NCBI GenBank assembly: GCA_015143295.1
Contig: CM026561.1
Location: forward strand, 35,778,875-35,842,874
DNA: 64,000 nt
Direction of reading: 5' to 3'
DNA from: Tetracentron sinense
Taxonomy: Eukaryota > Streptophyta > Magnoliopsida > Trochodendrales > Trochodendraceae
Under the pieces are notes generated by a model. That model was not told the DNA's origin and made no database searches. It worked only from the letters and a program-made list of their open reading frames with translations. The stretch's first letter is position 1, and the number at the start of each line of letters is the position of its first letter. Below are positions 45,292-57,899 of the stretch, piece by piece. A program made the translations under genes and the position numbers.

Positions 45292-48200
45292 GTACGCAAA
45301 ACTTGCTGCTTCCGATCCAAAATTTGAGTCGATTGCTCAACTAGAGCCAAATCCTCTTGAATTTCCAATGGTTCCAAGTCAATGACGTGCGAATGGTCTG
45401 AAGTGTGCTTCCTTAACATGGAAATGTGGAAGATGTTGTGGACATCCGCCATGTGAAGCGGCAAGGTAACCCGGTACACAACTTCCCCGACCCGGGTGAT
45501 GATCTTAAGAGTACCCACATATCTAGGACTGAGCTTGCCCCGCTATGGAAGGAAATGAGTTGATTTGGTCAACCTGTCAACGATGACTCAGATAACATCA
45601 AAGTTCTTTACTGTTCTTGACAGACCAACAATGAGGTCTATTGAGATATTTTCTCACTTCCACTCGGGAATAGGAAGTGATTGAAGGAGTCCTGTCGGTC
45701 TTTGGTGCTTGACTTTGACCTGTTGATAAACCAAACACTTGGACACATAGGTTGTACATCCTTCTTCATGTTCCTCCACCAAAAAATGCTTCTTGAGATT
45801 CTGGTACATCTTGGTACCTCTTGGATGAACAGTGTACTTCAACCTATGTGCTTCATCCAAGATCTCCTGCCTTAGTTCCTCATTGGCTGGAACACATAGC
45901 AATCCCTTGCAGGTGAGCATAGATCTCTCATTCATATTAAGATCTCGATCTCTATTCTTGAACAGCTTGGCCCAATAGGCCTGCAATTCCTTATCCGAAC
46001 CTTAATGCTCTTTGATCCTATGATCCTATCCAGAATGGTCGGCTTGACCACGATATTAACCACCAAGGCTCCAGATGTTCCAACACTGAATCCCATGTCA
46101 AGGTTAGACATGTCTTCAAGCAGTTTTCATTCTTGGACCATCAGGTGAGCCAAGTATCCTGGTGTGCTCAAATATAATTAACCCGAACGCACACTTTCTA
46201 TTGTAAGATAGTGGCAAAACGGGGTCGATCCACAGAGACTTGTTAAATAGGTACTATTATTAATTTAGAATTATTTTATGGGTTAAATAAAAACCGATTT
46301 AAAATTTGTTATGTCAAGATTATAATTAAAAATAAAATAAAACTAATGGAATAAAAAGAAGAAGAAAAGAAACCCTTTTTTTTTGTTAAAGTTGAAGAGA
46401 ATAGGAGATCCGGATTTCACCAAAAATATAATAAAATTAATCCCAAAATTAATTTATAAATTCTCCAATGAAACACGATCCAATAAGCAAGCAAATGCTT
46501 TGGATCGGAAGATAGATCTTATGAAAACTTTAATTAAAATTCAGATTTAATATTTTCATAACAATACAATTTTGGAGTATTTAAAAACTAAAATAAGGAT
46601 TAATCTTACCGGATTCTTGGTTTCCTCCTTTTCCCCTTATCACGAGTTAGCCGAACATTGTAGCATTCAAGATAAAACCGATGAAATAAATCACGCTCTT
46701 CATTGATGTTTGATCAACTTTTTACACCACTCCCTCTTCTACTCTTACAAAATAGAAAATCAAAGAAAAGAAATAGAATGGTAGAGAGAAAAGAGAATAA
46801 GATTTAGGATAGAGAGAATGGGAGAAAAAAAGAGAGAGCCCCACAAAAGAGGAAGAGAAAAACTATTTTTAACCTTGATTTTCCTGTGCTCTATGCATAA
46901 GCCTCCAATTGACCGAATATTTTGACCCCTTTAACATCCCAATTAGCAGATCCTCGTGAAATGTAATATTGTTCCCCTTTGAGTCTTCTTTCCAATGCCT
47001 CAAATCTTGCCTTAATCCGATCTCTCAATCAAAAGTTATGACCAAATTAGTGAATCATGATCAGTTTAGACGAGAATCTAAAAATCTTCCTTTTTGGGGG
47101 GGGATTTGTTGCTCAATATTGCCACCCACGAAATTTACTTGTTTTTCTTGTATATTTGGTTGCCAAACATTAGCAGCCCTATCTTCTCCTTGATTTAATC
47201 CAATTAGATGAGTGGGCCCTGTATGACTTTTCTCTCTAATGGGCTTTTAGCTTTGAATTTCTTCAATTTGTGCTTTGACTTGAGTCTTGGACTTGGGCTT
47301 TATCTTCTTTACTTAGACTTGAACTTTTTGACTTGGGTCTTTCTTCTCTAATTCTTTGATTTAGCCTCATTCCTATACAACTCTCTCAAATTCCTACATA
47401 ATAAGAGAAAAACTATAATTAGAAAAACTAAGACAAGATAAATAACTAACATATGCAAATAAAGGGATAGTAATTAACATTATTCTATGCACATCATATC
47501 CCATAGGTCTTCAGCTTAGCGCATCCGCCAACCACATTTGTTTTCCTCGGGTGGTATTAGATAGAACACTCATAGTCCTTGAGAAATTTCACTCAATGGC
47601 TTTGTCTCAAATTCGGCTCTTTATGTGAGAACAAATATTTTAGAATCTTGTGATCGATGAATACTTCAAATTACTCACCGTACAAGAATGTCTCACAATT
47701 TTCAAAGCGAAAACCACTATTGCCAACTCCAAATCATGGGTAGGATAGTTCTTCTCATGATTTTTCAATTGCCAGGAAGCATAAACGATAATTTTCTCGT
47801 GTTGCATAAGAACACAACCTAACCCAATAAGTGAGGCATCACTATACATCACAAAACCTCCGCTACCGAATGATACTACCAAGATAGTTGCAGTAGTGAG
47901 ACGCTTCTTTAACTCAAGGAAATTCTTTTCACATTTTTCATTTTACTCGAACTTGACATTCTTTCGAGTTAGATGACTGAGTGGTGCTGTTGAACTGGAA
48001 AATCCTGTCACAAATCTCTGATAATACCCAACGAGGCTTAAGAGGCTTCAAATTTCTGTGACGCTCTTTGGTCTTCCCCAACTTGACACTGCTTTTATTT
48101 TAGAGGTGTCGACTGAAATACCCTCTCCTGACACCACGTGGCCTAGAAATGACACATTTTCTAACCAGAACTCGCACTTGCTAAGCTTAGCATACAACCT

Positions 48201-50603
48201 ATGCTCCCGGAGTCTCTCCAGTGTGGCTTAGAGATGCATATCATGCTCCTCCTATGTCTTGGAGTACACCAGAATGTCATCTACGAATACAATCACAAAG
48301 CGGTTAAGTACCGGCCTGAAGATTTTATTTATGAGATCCATGAATGTTGTTGGGGCATTAATCAAACCGTATGACATGACTAGGAATTCATTGTGTCCAT
48401 ATCGGGTTCAGAAAGTAGACTTGAGAATATCTTCCGCTTTGATCTTTAACTGGTGGTTGCCTGACCTTAAGTCAATTTTGGAGAAATACTTAGCGTCTTG
48501 TAATTGATCGAACAAGTCATCGATCCTTGCTAAATGATATTTGTTCTTGATGATGACCTTCTTCAATTACCGATAGTCGATGCTCATCCTCATCGAACCA
48601 TCCTTCTTCTTCACAAACAACACTGGGGCCCCCCAGGTGACACTTGGACGGATAAACCCAAATTTGAGCAACTCCTGAATCTGCTCCTTTAGTTCTTTCA
48701 ACTCTACTGGAGCCATTCTATACGGCGTCTTCAAGATGGGTGTTGTGCCCGGACCGGAGCTAAATCAATAGCAAACTCGATCTCCCTATCCAGTGGTAAC
48801 TCAGGTAAGTCTTCCAGAAAGACATCTAAGAATTCATTTACCACTGGGATCTTAGAAGAGTCTGGCACCTCCGGTGTGGAAATACACAAGGCTGCAAATC
48901 GAGCTAAATCTCTCTTTCTTAATCTCCGGAAATGGAAAAGAGGTTCATTGACTGGCTTGAAGTTAATCATTTTGTGAAGCAGTTAACGTGGTCATGATAA
49001 GCAGAAAGCCAATCTATGCCTAATATGACGTCAAAATCCTGGAAATCGAGGACAATAAGGCTGTGATCTCAATTGCAGTAAACCTTATTGGTGACGACTG
49101 AACTACCAAACGGAGTGACAATGGATAGTTCATGGTCTAGCAAACTTGGTTCCATAGGGAAGGCTTGTGCGAAATTGGGTGTGACGAAGGAATGGGTTGA
49201 TCTAGTGTCGATCAACACATGAGCTAAATAACCATTAATCAATTGGGTGCCTGAACGTGATATAAAACTGGGTGTGTTAAACAATTACACAACATACATT
49301 GTACACATAACATATTGATATAAACACAACAATTTCAATCATCTAACAAACATGGAAATATCGACTTAAAGTAATTTACAAATAAATGTACCCTGCACAA
49401 CGTCGTCGGACGCCTGTGCATCTTGCTCGGAAGTGGCAAACACATGACCCTGAACTGGATGGCGGGGTTACTAGGGCCTCTGACCTTGAGGTGACCTTTG
49501 CTGCGTAGGCTGCCTCATCGGTGGCCTGACTCCCTGTGGTTGAGTCTAAGGAAGCATCTTCTGATTTCAGACTGGACAATCTCGAATTCGATGTGAAAGA
49601 TCTCCGCAATGAAAACAACCTCCTGTAACTGCCCTACACTCTCCTGCTCAATGTCTCTTCCCACACTGGCTGCACGCATCAAACAATTGAGTCCCAACAA
49701 TAGGTAGGATGGCCTGCGGTGTCTGTGGGGCTACCTGAGTAGGCCTCTGATATGGGGTAGGCCTAGCAATTGGCATTGGACCTGACGTCCTTGGCCTCTT
49801 GTCCTGTAAGCCTTGTCTGTCTGCTTGCATTCCTCTCTTCCTCAAGAACTCTGCCGACCTCCTTTCATCAATCAAAGCTTTCTCGCTAACTTTTCGGCAT
49901 GTCCCAAGATGCAGAATCTCAACCCTGTCTCGGATATAGTCTCCCAGACCCCTCTCAAATCTTCTTGCTTTTATGCTCTCCGTGATGATCAGATGAGGTG
50001 CAAACCTAGACAGCTCGACAAACTTGGCCTCATACTCGGCCACCAACATGTTCCCCTACTGTAGAGTGGAGAACTCAATCTCCTTCAGCTCCTTCACTGA
50101 AGTCGGGAAAAACTGCTCATAGAAGACATCGAGGAACTCTCCCCATGACCATGGCTATTCTGCTAGCTCTTTATTCCTATGTCTGGCGAAGCCCTCCATT
50201 AGTGTTCCGCCTCACCTTCCATGATGAAGGAGGCCCACTTCACTCTCTGATCCTCAGTAGGCTCGAGCATAGAGAATATTTTCTCTAACTGTATGATCCA
50301 TCGCTCCGTTACTATAGGATCAGTACTCCCACAGAAAGCTGGATCATCCATCCTCCTGAAAGCTTCCACTCTGTGATATCGGTGTGGGTGGACCTCAACT
50401 GTCTTCTATTGCCTGGCTTGTCCGACTGCTAGCAAGGCAGAATGTTGGGCCATAATTTCGATTTGTCGAGTTATGGCTGCAGTAATAGCCTCCATAGCCC
50501 GACTTGCATTGGGCTGGTGGGTACCCTCCGGGGTATCCCCATCAGTCACACTGCCTCTTCCATCTCTATTATTTCGCACACCTCTCCTCATGACAAAATC
50601 CAA
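45292..50603 (-). pseudogene. Gypsy gag-pol remnants
   Basis: Broken gag-pol region of the chromovirus. Gag is recognisable by AEYEAKFVELSRFAPHLI and KARRFERGL (about 50050-49650), protease by 49284-49069, and the RT-linker by [18 protein letters not shown] and [20 protein letters not shown] (48970-48731). RNase H is recognisable by [17 protein letters not shown] and integrase by the HHCC region (45986-45654). The C-terminal part has HNIFHISMLRKH and DRKQQVLRT. Interrupted by the solo LTR at 46160-47496. Confidence 0.88.
46160..47496. mobile_element. Probable solo LTR inside the Gypsy
   Basis: A 1337-bp insertion starting TGGTGTGCTC and ending ATGCACATCA (TG..CA with a short inverted end). 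It is flanked by 5-bp duplications TATCC (46155-46159, 47497-47501). No coding sequence and no second LTR, so a solo LTR is the simplest reading; a short non-autonomous LTR element is the alternative. The superfamily is unknown. Confidence 0.75.
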
Positions 50604-50741
50604 AAGAATAAATAATTCACCTTATAAGTAATCTCATACAAGACGCTTAAGCCTAAACCCAAAATCAAATCCTAGTTCTTTTGTCTCTATGTTAATTCCT
50701 AAGGTCGACATATTCCTAGCTCTAAGGACTCTAATGCCTTC

Positions 50742-50753
50742 GCTCTGATACCA
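50742..50753 (-). other. Gypsy primer-binding site
   Basis: TGGTATCAGAGC on the minus strand, four bases inside the 5' LTR; the standard initiator-Met-tRNA primer word. Confidence 0.9.
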
Positions 50754-50757
50754 CCTC

Positions 50758-52900
50758 TGTAACGACCCCAAATCCCATTTTGACCAAAATGGGACCTTGG
50801 GCCGTCACATTTCTTAAACCTGCTTAAATCCCATATCATACAAGGCATGCTAAACCTAAGTCTCCAAAATGACAGTAACAAAATTGTTTATATAGATAAA
50901 CTATCCTGCACAAGTCTATGGTCAACGATACATAATTCACCATAAACATAATAGTCTGATACCCAACTATAAAGTGGTCAACTAAGCAACACATCTAACG
51001 TATAATATGTTTGATACAATAACTCCTCACAACTCAAAAGTAAAGGCCTAATAATAAGGCCACCTGTCCAAGTCTCTCTCTCCCTCAGCAAAGGGATGAC
51101 CTTCCTACTCTACACCATAGGCCTCCTCTACCCAAGACTCGGCAACTAACTCGAGCTCCATACCTGCTAAGACAACAGTCTGGCTGAGTACAAAAATACT
51201 CGGTGTATATAAAATCCAACTAACATTATAGTATCCCTGAACTTAGTCAGTACCATAACCAATAACATAATCATAGTGCAGAAGAATGCATGTCTGTATA
51301 CATTATATCATCACCGTGACTCATGTACTTATGAGAAGCTTAGACTTAGGAGACAACGTTCTTATGAGATGCTTATGCTTATGAAAGCACGTGCTTATGA
51401 GATGCTTATGCTTATGAGTCTTTGAGCAACTTAACAATAACCATACAATCCATCATTTGGCTTATTCAGATTCCTCATTGAGCTTATTCGGATCCCTCAT
51501 CAGGCGTATTCAGTCCTACCAAGTGCATGCAATGCTTATGCTTATGAGTCTTTGAGCAACGTAACAATATCCATGCACTCCCTTATCGGGCTTATTCAGA
51601 TCCCTCATTGGGTTTATGTAATGCTTATGCTTATGATCCATGCGTGTGACTTGTGAGACTCTTATCTTAACACACATGTGAGTTTGTGCATAAGTGTCGT
51701 AATGAACATTCGAATCGGTCATCCCTTAGATTCCAATCATCCACCAAGAAATTCCGCTAGGTTACATCTCTCTGGTTAGAGAATTCTCAACATGAAAGTC
51801 TTTCCTCTAAGCTTTGACCTTCCCGAATATCGATTACCATACAACATAATTAGGACATAATTTAACATAACAATCATGTATATCACTTTATCATAATTCA
51901 TATAATTTTTCATAATAATTCCACAAGTATCAATCTCTAAAATACTTTTCCTCCATCATATAAGCCTAACTTCCATTTTATACACAATCCACAAACCACA
52001 TACACCCATGAATCCATCCACATATATTCTCATCCTTCATTTCTTCCATTCATAATATTAAACATCACACAATATTTCATGAAAACCTCATTTCATACTC
52101 AAAACCCATCCACATACAAAATAAACCATAATCCATATTCCATAGTGTACAACCTTACCATAAACATGATAATACTTCATTATTTCTAGCTTAATTAGCA
52201 AATTTAAACACATATAAATTCATAATAGAGTTGAGTTAGATAGTATATCGATCTTAGGAATCATTCCCTTCGATCAAAAATGCTCCCAAGAAGGCTTAAT
52301 GTTGATTTCCAAGTCTTTCTCGCAATCTCCAAGCAACTTCTTCCTTTACAAGCAAACCAATACTTAGAAATTCTAGGTTTCTCCTCTACTTTGCCAAATT
52401 AGGGTTTGAAAGATTTAGGGATATCAAATCCCTGAAATAGAAGGCTATTTATAGACTTAGAGTTATAAAAAAACCCAAAATACCCTTTAAAATCTCAGAA
52501 AAAGGGTTTTAAAACCCAATTCATTAAGGGTCGGTCGACTGGCCATAATGGGCGGTCGACTGGCTAGCTTAGGAGGCTACTGTTCCCCTGTTTTTTGCAA
52601 AATTCCATACAATTGGTCGATCGAGGTGATGGGGCCGGCTTGCTAAGAGAAGCCCATGTTTCCCCTTTTTATACAGTCGGTAGACCGACTAGGTTGGGCG
52701 GTCAACCGACTGACTTTGCTATTTTTCCATTTTTTTTTCTTCTTTTTCTGTTCCTTTTCTTCCATTCTTACCTTGGTTAGTATTTTACTAGATTAATATT
52801 ACATAATTGATATTTAACACCCTAACATATCATAATTCAATTTGACTAAAACACCCTTGATAAGCGGGGTAATTACACGGAAAGAATCTGAGTTTCTACA
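50758..52900 (-). repeat. Gypsy 5' LTR
   Basis: 2143 bp, TGTAACGACC..TTTCTACA on the plus strand, followed by CGATT. Contains tandem-like units with CTTATGAGTCTTTGAGCA and TCCCTCATTGGGCTTAT (51340-51620), also present in the other LTR. Confidence 0.92.
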
Positions 52901-52905
52901 CGATT

Positions 52906-54011
52906 AGCCATGTAAGTATTTGTTCAGTGGTTAGAAGATTAGAGAGTCTAGCATTGGAAGGTGGACCAAAGGCTAGGGTAAGCATATCAATAGCCACACC
53001 ACAACTGATTACGAGAATAGATCCCAAATCACCCCAAAATAAGGGATACACGCATTGCTAAAGGCATGGACAGGCAGGTGTTGTGTTGGTTTGAATTAGC
53101 CAATGTCTATGGTCATATGTCTTTGGGCAAAATGCAATACAACACAACATTTCACAGAGTACCATAATCAATCATTAGCTAACTGGAAGTAAGAAAAAAA
53201 TATTTAGGCCTAAATTCTAAGAAAATGCCTAAGATTTAAAAATATGTAATCTTAAATTCTAAGAAAATGCCAATGATTAGGTCACATTTCACAAATGTCG
53301 AAATGATAAAAATGCCCTTACACCAAGGTTTTATTGGTTTCTAAGGGGCTTGAAAAGGTAAAGTAGCTTTTAAAGGTAGAGGGAGGCTCTAAAAGTGGTG
53401 CTAGGGTTTATATTCCACCATGAAGATTTAAGGTTTGAAGCCACGATAATCAATTTACTTATCTCACTTGGTCTCAATTATTACTGGGCTATTTGTCAAT
53501 TGGATGTTAAAAAAGTATTCTTATACGAACTTCTACAGAACCACACCTATAGGCATAGTTTTAACAATTTAGCTATATTCCTTTAAAGCTTGGTTGTAAC
53601 ACACTAGCTATAGACGGTGTATCATTATCTGCCAATTTTTTTTCTGTTGGCGAGGTGTGCCCCTCTCATAAGAGTAGTCATGAGGTGATCAAAGTCCTAA
53701 GGAGGGAAGCTAATTCCCTTAGTGACATGGCGAAGTAGGAGGTCCACTCACCATTCACTAAGCCTCTAAACCTAACTAGTATAGAATGAAATTCTGTTTG
53801 GTTGTAAGCAAACTTATAATTTGGTTGTTGGGATTAACTGTTAGGCTACTTATCTTTTAGTCATGTTTTCAATTATAAATACAACTCAATTGCCCTTAAT
53901 TTTATTTGAAACTAAAATTTAAAATCATGTAAAAATTAATTCTTAACAACAATTTCTCACCTATTATATAGGCATGGTGAAATTTGAATTCTAGGTACAA
54001 AAGAATACAAC
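52906..54011. other. Intergenic between two LTR elements
   Basis: About 1.1 kb with short direct repeats (AAATTCTAAGAAAATGCC at 53213 and 53255) and no recognisable gene. Confidence 0.5.
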
Positions 54012-54832
54012 TGTAAGGGATAAAATTCGTAATTTAATTTGGTGTTGTGGCAAAAAGCATGTTTTAGGTGTTAAACGGTGGATACGAGCTTATATGTGTG
54101 TTTTAGTATGTATTCGTTGTGTGTATGACAACGAACTCGTTGTGCTCTTCACAACGGAAATGTTGTCCTCTGATCAACGGATTCATAGTCATCAAGACAA
54201 CGGTATCGTCCTAGTCGTGAACAACGAGCCCGCACTTTATGTCGACAACGAGACCGACTTTCAGGACCCAATCCTCAGGAGGCGATCATTTGTCTCTAAC
54301 GTTAGGTTGGAAGCACTGTCTTAGCATTTATTGCTAGTCACCTCAGATGAGTTTTTGACCTACAAACTGACTTAGAGATTGTAGGCTCATGCGTGTGTTT
54401 CGTTTGTCATCAAATATGTTTAACATATTTGGTAATGAGTGGCAAGCTTATGACATGGTCATCCAAGTCATCGATGGTCATCTATGGGCATCCCAAGCTA
54501 AACCTATAAATACCCCTGAGACCCAGTGCATCAGGATCAATCGATCAAGGAACATCCGAAGAGAATTACAGAAATTTACCAGTGTCATTTCAGAGATAGT
54601 GCCATAACTTTCATCTTAGTGTTCTAGCTCTCAGTGTTCCAGTGCCTCTGTGATTTTACTATTTACCTTCTTCTTCGTTTATTGACTTTACCATCGGAGT
54701 TATTTCAGAGTGCAGACCCGCCCCTTCCCTTTCTGTCGTTTTTTAGTCTTATTTGTAGGCGGATGTCATTTTGATTGCTCTACCAGCCAAACAGCTATTG
54801 ACGTGCATCAAACTCGAAAAATTTCCCTCACA
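54012..54832 (+). repeat. Tat-like element 5' LTR
   Basis: Starts TGTAAGGGATAAAATTCG and ends TTTCCCTCACA. Its left third repeats the word GACAACG / GAACAACGAG several times (54127-54255). Confidence 0.88.
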
Positions 54833-54938
54833 AAATGGCGCCGTCTATGGGAAACATTTTTCTGAATCACTTACGCTATACAATGTGATAAGTTGATTCA
54901 TGTGAAGATTCTCCAAGACTCCTAGCTTCTCTACCGCC

Positions 54939-55400
54939 ATGGCCGACCATTCTTTTGTCTCGCCAATGGATGAACAGACCCCAGAACCAGAGCTATCTCA
55001 AGCAGAGCAGATTATCATGCTATTGCAGTACCAACAATCTCTCTTGACGCAGCTTACCAGCCAGCAACAGTTGTTGAAAGAACGGATTGAAACTTGGGCA
55101 CAAGATGTGAATGCATCAAATCGTGCATCACTCCAAGGCAACAGTCATCAGGCAGCAGAGCAGCGCCCCTCCAGGCGAGCCAACCTGATAATGTTCACTG
55201 CTCGCCCTGCTGCGATTATGTGAGCAATAAAGGATGATCCAAACTTTGAATGGCCATCTCGGGTCAGTCGGTACATCACCAAAGGGCCACGAGTGTGAGA
55301 GTATTGCCAGTACCACAAGAGCCATGGTCACACAACTAACCGCTGCTGCGATTTGAAGGCCTATCTGGAGAGCTTGGCGCGAGAAGCTTCTTAGCTGAAT
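54939..55400 (+). pseudogene. Tat-like gag remnant
   Basis: Opens with MADHSFVSPMDEQTPEPE and a Q-rich helix (QSLLTQLTSQQQLLKERIE). After a break comes the Tat/Gypsy-type gag motif CQYHKSHGHTTNRCCDLK followed by AYLESLARE. This is a much shortened gag with a few breaks. The capsid core was not recognised. Confidence 0.7.
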
Positions 55401-56350
55401 TTATGCTTCCTACTGATGAATCAGAAACCCCATGACTCAAAGATGTCGCTGTACCCGTGTTCTAGTTATTTTGTCTCTTCTTAAATTTGTTTTGTTGTTT
55501 GTATCCAGTTGAGATATCAGTCGGGGTGGGGCTTATCCCCTCTTTTGATATACTTGTCTTTCTTGTACATAACAATTATCTAATGCATCCCTTTTTGTTT
55601 TGTCCAATTTTGTGTAAAACATGTGCATTTTGGAACTCTATCGTCCTCCGTCGAGTGCAAATGCATCTTCGGTGTTATTATAACCTTGTCCTCTTTGTCT
55701 CGATGTCAGACTTGTCAGCGCGGTATTGTTGACGCGAACTCATTCTTATTGTCTATTTGTTCCTTCCCGGTGTTCAATATCTTCAACGATCATATCACAA
55801 CGGACTAGTGTTTGTAAAAAATTTCAGTGCCTTTATACAAAACAGAGATTCAGAGCCATATCAGAGAGAATTCTAGAGCCGTATCAGAAGTAAATTTTGG
55901 AGCCGTATCAGTGAATTCAATTTCAGTGACTTAACAGGAGTGAATTAAATTCCAAACACCCAAGAGAGTGAATTTAATTTCAAAAACCACAAGTATATGA
56001 GACATCGAACACTTCTGCAGCATATCGTAGTGTCTTCTCTAAACATGTCCCGATGTCTTTTCGATATCTATTTCAGTGTTTTGTATTCCGGTGATTGACA
56101 AACAAAGAAAGATCATCAAGGTGAGTAAATATTGATTTAAGTTTAATGCATATGGCGTTCATAAAATCCTTTCTTAAGCATGTCCCGGTGTCCAAGTTTT
56201 ATTTTTGTTGTCCATCCCAAAGTGTTAGTACTGTGCATTCTCACGAGTTACATCTATTATATGCTGTGTGAAAGTCTTTAACAAATATAGCACAACGAAC
56301 GGAGTTATGTATCAAAAATATCATTCAGAGGAGACAATTAACGAGTATTA
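55401..56350. other. Spacer of the Tat-like element
   Basis: Non-coding. Includes direct repeats with GAGCCGTATCAG (three within 55855-55915) and GTGAATT words. No pol domains. Confidence 0.55.
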
Positions 56351-56839
56351 TTATACAATGGAGTTATCTTCAATATTTACAATTTCTATCACTGAAGAAT
56401 CAGTAGGGGGAGCAGGTATAGTTGGAGCTGGCTCGGTGGGCAGAGGAGGTTCTTCGGTTTCTTTTATCTCGTCATCATGAGTATTTTCCTGAGTAGGGGA
56501 TTCAGAATCAGAATCATTAAGTCTTCTTTGTTCTCGGAGTTGCCACATTATGATTTTTTTAGTTTCTCTGCGGTTTTCTTCCAGTAGCTGGTCCATTTTA
56601 GTTTGAAAGTGAATACGGAGAGACTCCGTGAGAGCATCTTCAGCAGCTTCAATTTCTTTCTCTTTTAAAGCTCGAGTTTCGTCGAGCTGTTTTGCCAAGG
56701 TCTCTTTTTTGGCCTCAAATGCTTCAATTCGTCGGCGTAGTGTATTTAAAATTTCATCCAGCTCGCTACTCTGAAAAACAACTTTTTCTGCCTGCTCCAG
56801 TGCTTTCTTCGGCATTGCAAGTCTCTTGCCAAGCTGCAT
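56351..56839 (-). CDS. Antisense coiled-coil reading frame (Tat-like element)
   Basis: 162 codons open on the strand opposite to the retroelement. The N-terminal two thirds is a strong coiled coil (heptads in SELDEILNTLRRRIEAFEAK and ETLAKQLDETRALKEKEIE). The tail is acidic and proline-rich (PLPTEPAPTIPAPPTD). It probably forms the C-terminal part of the antisense coding region that starts near 58561. C-terminal coiled coils are common in plant proteins with the 'putative gypsy-type transposon' domain. Function unknown. Confidence 0.55.
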   Translation of the reverse strand: MQLGKRLAMPKKALEQAEKVVFQSSELDEILNTLRRRIEAFEAKKETLAKQLDETRALKEKEIEAAEDALTESLRIHFQTKMDQLLEENRRETKKIIMWQLREQRRLNDSDSESPTQENTHDDEIKETEEPPLPTEPAPTIPAPPTDSSVIEIVNIEDNSIV

Positions 56840-57031
56840 CTCGTTGTGTTATCATCAGAGCAAGTTTATCTTCGGCAGTCTTCAGTTCTGACTGAGCTTT
56901 CTCCAGCTCGTATTGCAATTTCTTTTCTTATTCTGTTCCTTTCTTTTCGAGCTCAGTAACTCGTGTTTTTAGTCCGGTGGACGTGTTCCGAACATTATTA
57001 TAGTCTTCGTATAGTCCAGCCAGCATATTAT

Positions 57032-57898
57032 TCATCTAGCCCAAAGAAGTATCGTTAGTATGATGTTTTGCAGATTAGCAGTCAAAGTAGATAAGACTCG
57101 AGTTCTTACCGTGGCAACAGCTCGGGATGCAGCGCCAAACTTCCCCATGAATTGCATATTATTCGTCGCAGTAATATCTTCCGGGAGCCTTGTTGCGAAT
57201 AACATGGATGTAGCTATATAATCATGGTCCATTGCTGTATGAGTGACAGTAGGGTGTGGGTATCCTCGTGGGAAGGTAGGAGTCCATTTCTCAGCATCTT
57301 TGTCCGTTGTCCTTTCTTCTCGAGGTGGAGCAGATGATGAAGCAATGTTGGGATTAGTGGTAGTAAGAGTTATTGGAAGAGCATGTGTAGCAGTAGTGGT
57401 TGGAATTCTAGTGACCAGAGGTTGATCATCCTCCAACAGATTGTTGGAGCCAAAGATTTCCTCATCGCTATCTATTTTAGGCTGAGCAGACGTTGTGGCA
57501 GTCGTCTTTATGCCCTGTTGAGGTTGGAGTCTTTTGTCATAATCTGCTTCGCGTTGAGCTCGTTTTTCCTTTAGTTGTTTAAGAGCAACGTCCTTCTTTC
57601 TCTTTTTAGCCATCTTTTCCGTTATGGTGAGTTGAGAAGAACGGGTAGATCTAGGAGCTCGAGGTGTTTGGTATAAGTGAGGCAGACGATCAACCATTCT
57701 TCCTACGAGTTGTCCAGGAGCAGCGACGGCAGTGGTATCAGGTTGAGAAATATAATCTGTGGCAACTGTGGATTCTAGTGTTGGTAGTGGCCTCCAGGTA
57801 ATGTACTCGTCTATTTTCTCTTGTCGAATATTTCTTAGCCGTTGTTCTTCTACAGGAGTGAGTTCTGGATAGCGCAACTTTGAGATTTCTGTACACAC
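57032..57898 (-). CDS. Antisense 288-codon reading frame, low-complexity (Tat-like element)
   Basis: The longest open frame in the right half of the window. Its start region (YPELTPVEEQRLRNIRQEKI) is helical. The middle is basic (KMAKKRKKDVALKQLKEKRA), then T/S/P-rich and disordered (residues about 140-220). The end is helical with MQFMGKFGAASRAVATV. A splice-like AG lies just before its first codons, so it may be an internal exon rather than have its own start. No enzymatic motif. Confidence 0.55.
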   Translation of the reverse strand: MCTEISKLRYPELTPVEEQRLRNIRQEKIDEYITWRPLPTLESTVATDYISQPDTTAVAAPGQLVGRMVDRLPHLYQTPRAPRSTRSSQLTITEKMAKKRKKDVALKQLKEKRAQREADYDKRLQPQQGIKTTATTSAQPKIDSDEEIFGSNNLLEDDQPLVTRIPTTTATHALPITLTTTNPNIASSSAPPREERTTDKDAEKWTPTFPRGYPHPTVTHTAMDHDYIATSMLFATRLPEDITATNNMQFMGKFGAASRAVATVRTRVLSTLTANLQNIILTILLWAR

Positions 57899-57899
57899 A

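Larger units (their letters stand above)
36682..52900 (-). mobile_element. Ty3/Gypsy chromovirus (Tekay/Del-like), broken, with two nested insertions
   Basis: Full-length LTR element in minus orientation with TG..CA LTRs of about 2.1 kb and perfect 5-bp target duplications CGATT (36677-36681, 52901-52905). Recognisable parts, 5' to 3' on the minus strand, are the primer site, gag (about 50600-49400), protease with LIDT.STHSFV (about 49284-49069), reverse transcriptase (about 48970-48000), RNase H (about 47940-47640), integrase zinc region (about 45986-45650), integrase C-terminus (45518-45292) and chromodomain end (about 38950-38830, EATWERED..). It is broken in many places (well over ten) and cannot be active. 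Two other elements sit inside it (38951-45291 and 46160-47496); without them it is about 8.5 kb. The LTRs differ at roughly 10-12 percent by eye, suggesting several million years. Confidence 0.92.

Noticed and set aside
51340-51620. Regularly spaced direct repeats that could look like a CRISPR-type array
   Set aside because: They are degenerate tandem units inside a Gypsy LTR, present in both LTRs, in a plant nuclear context.
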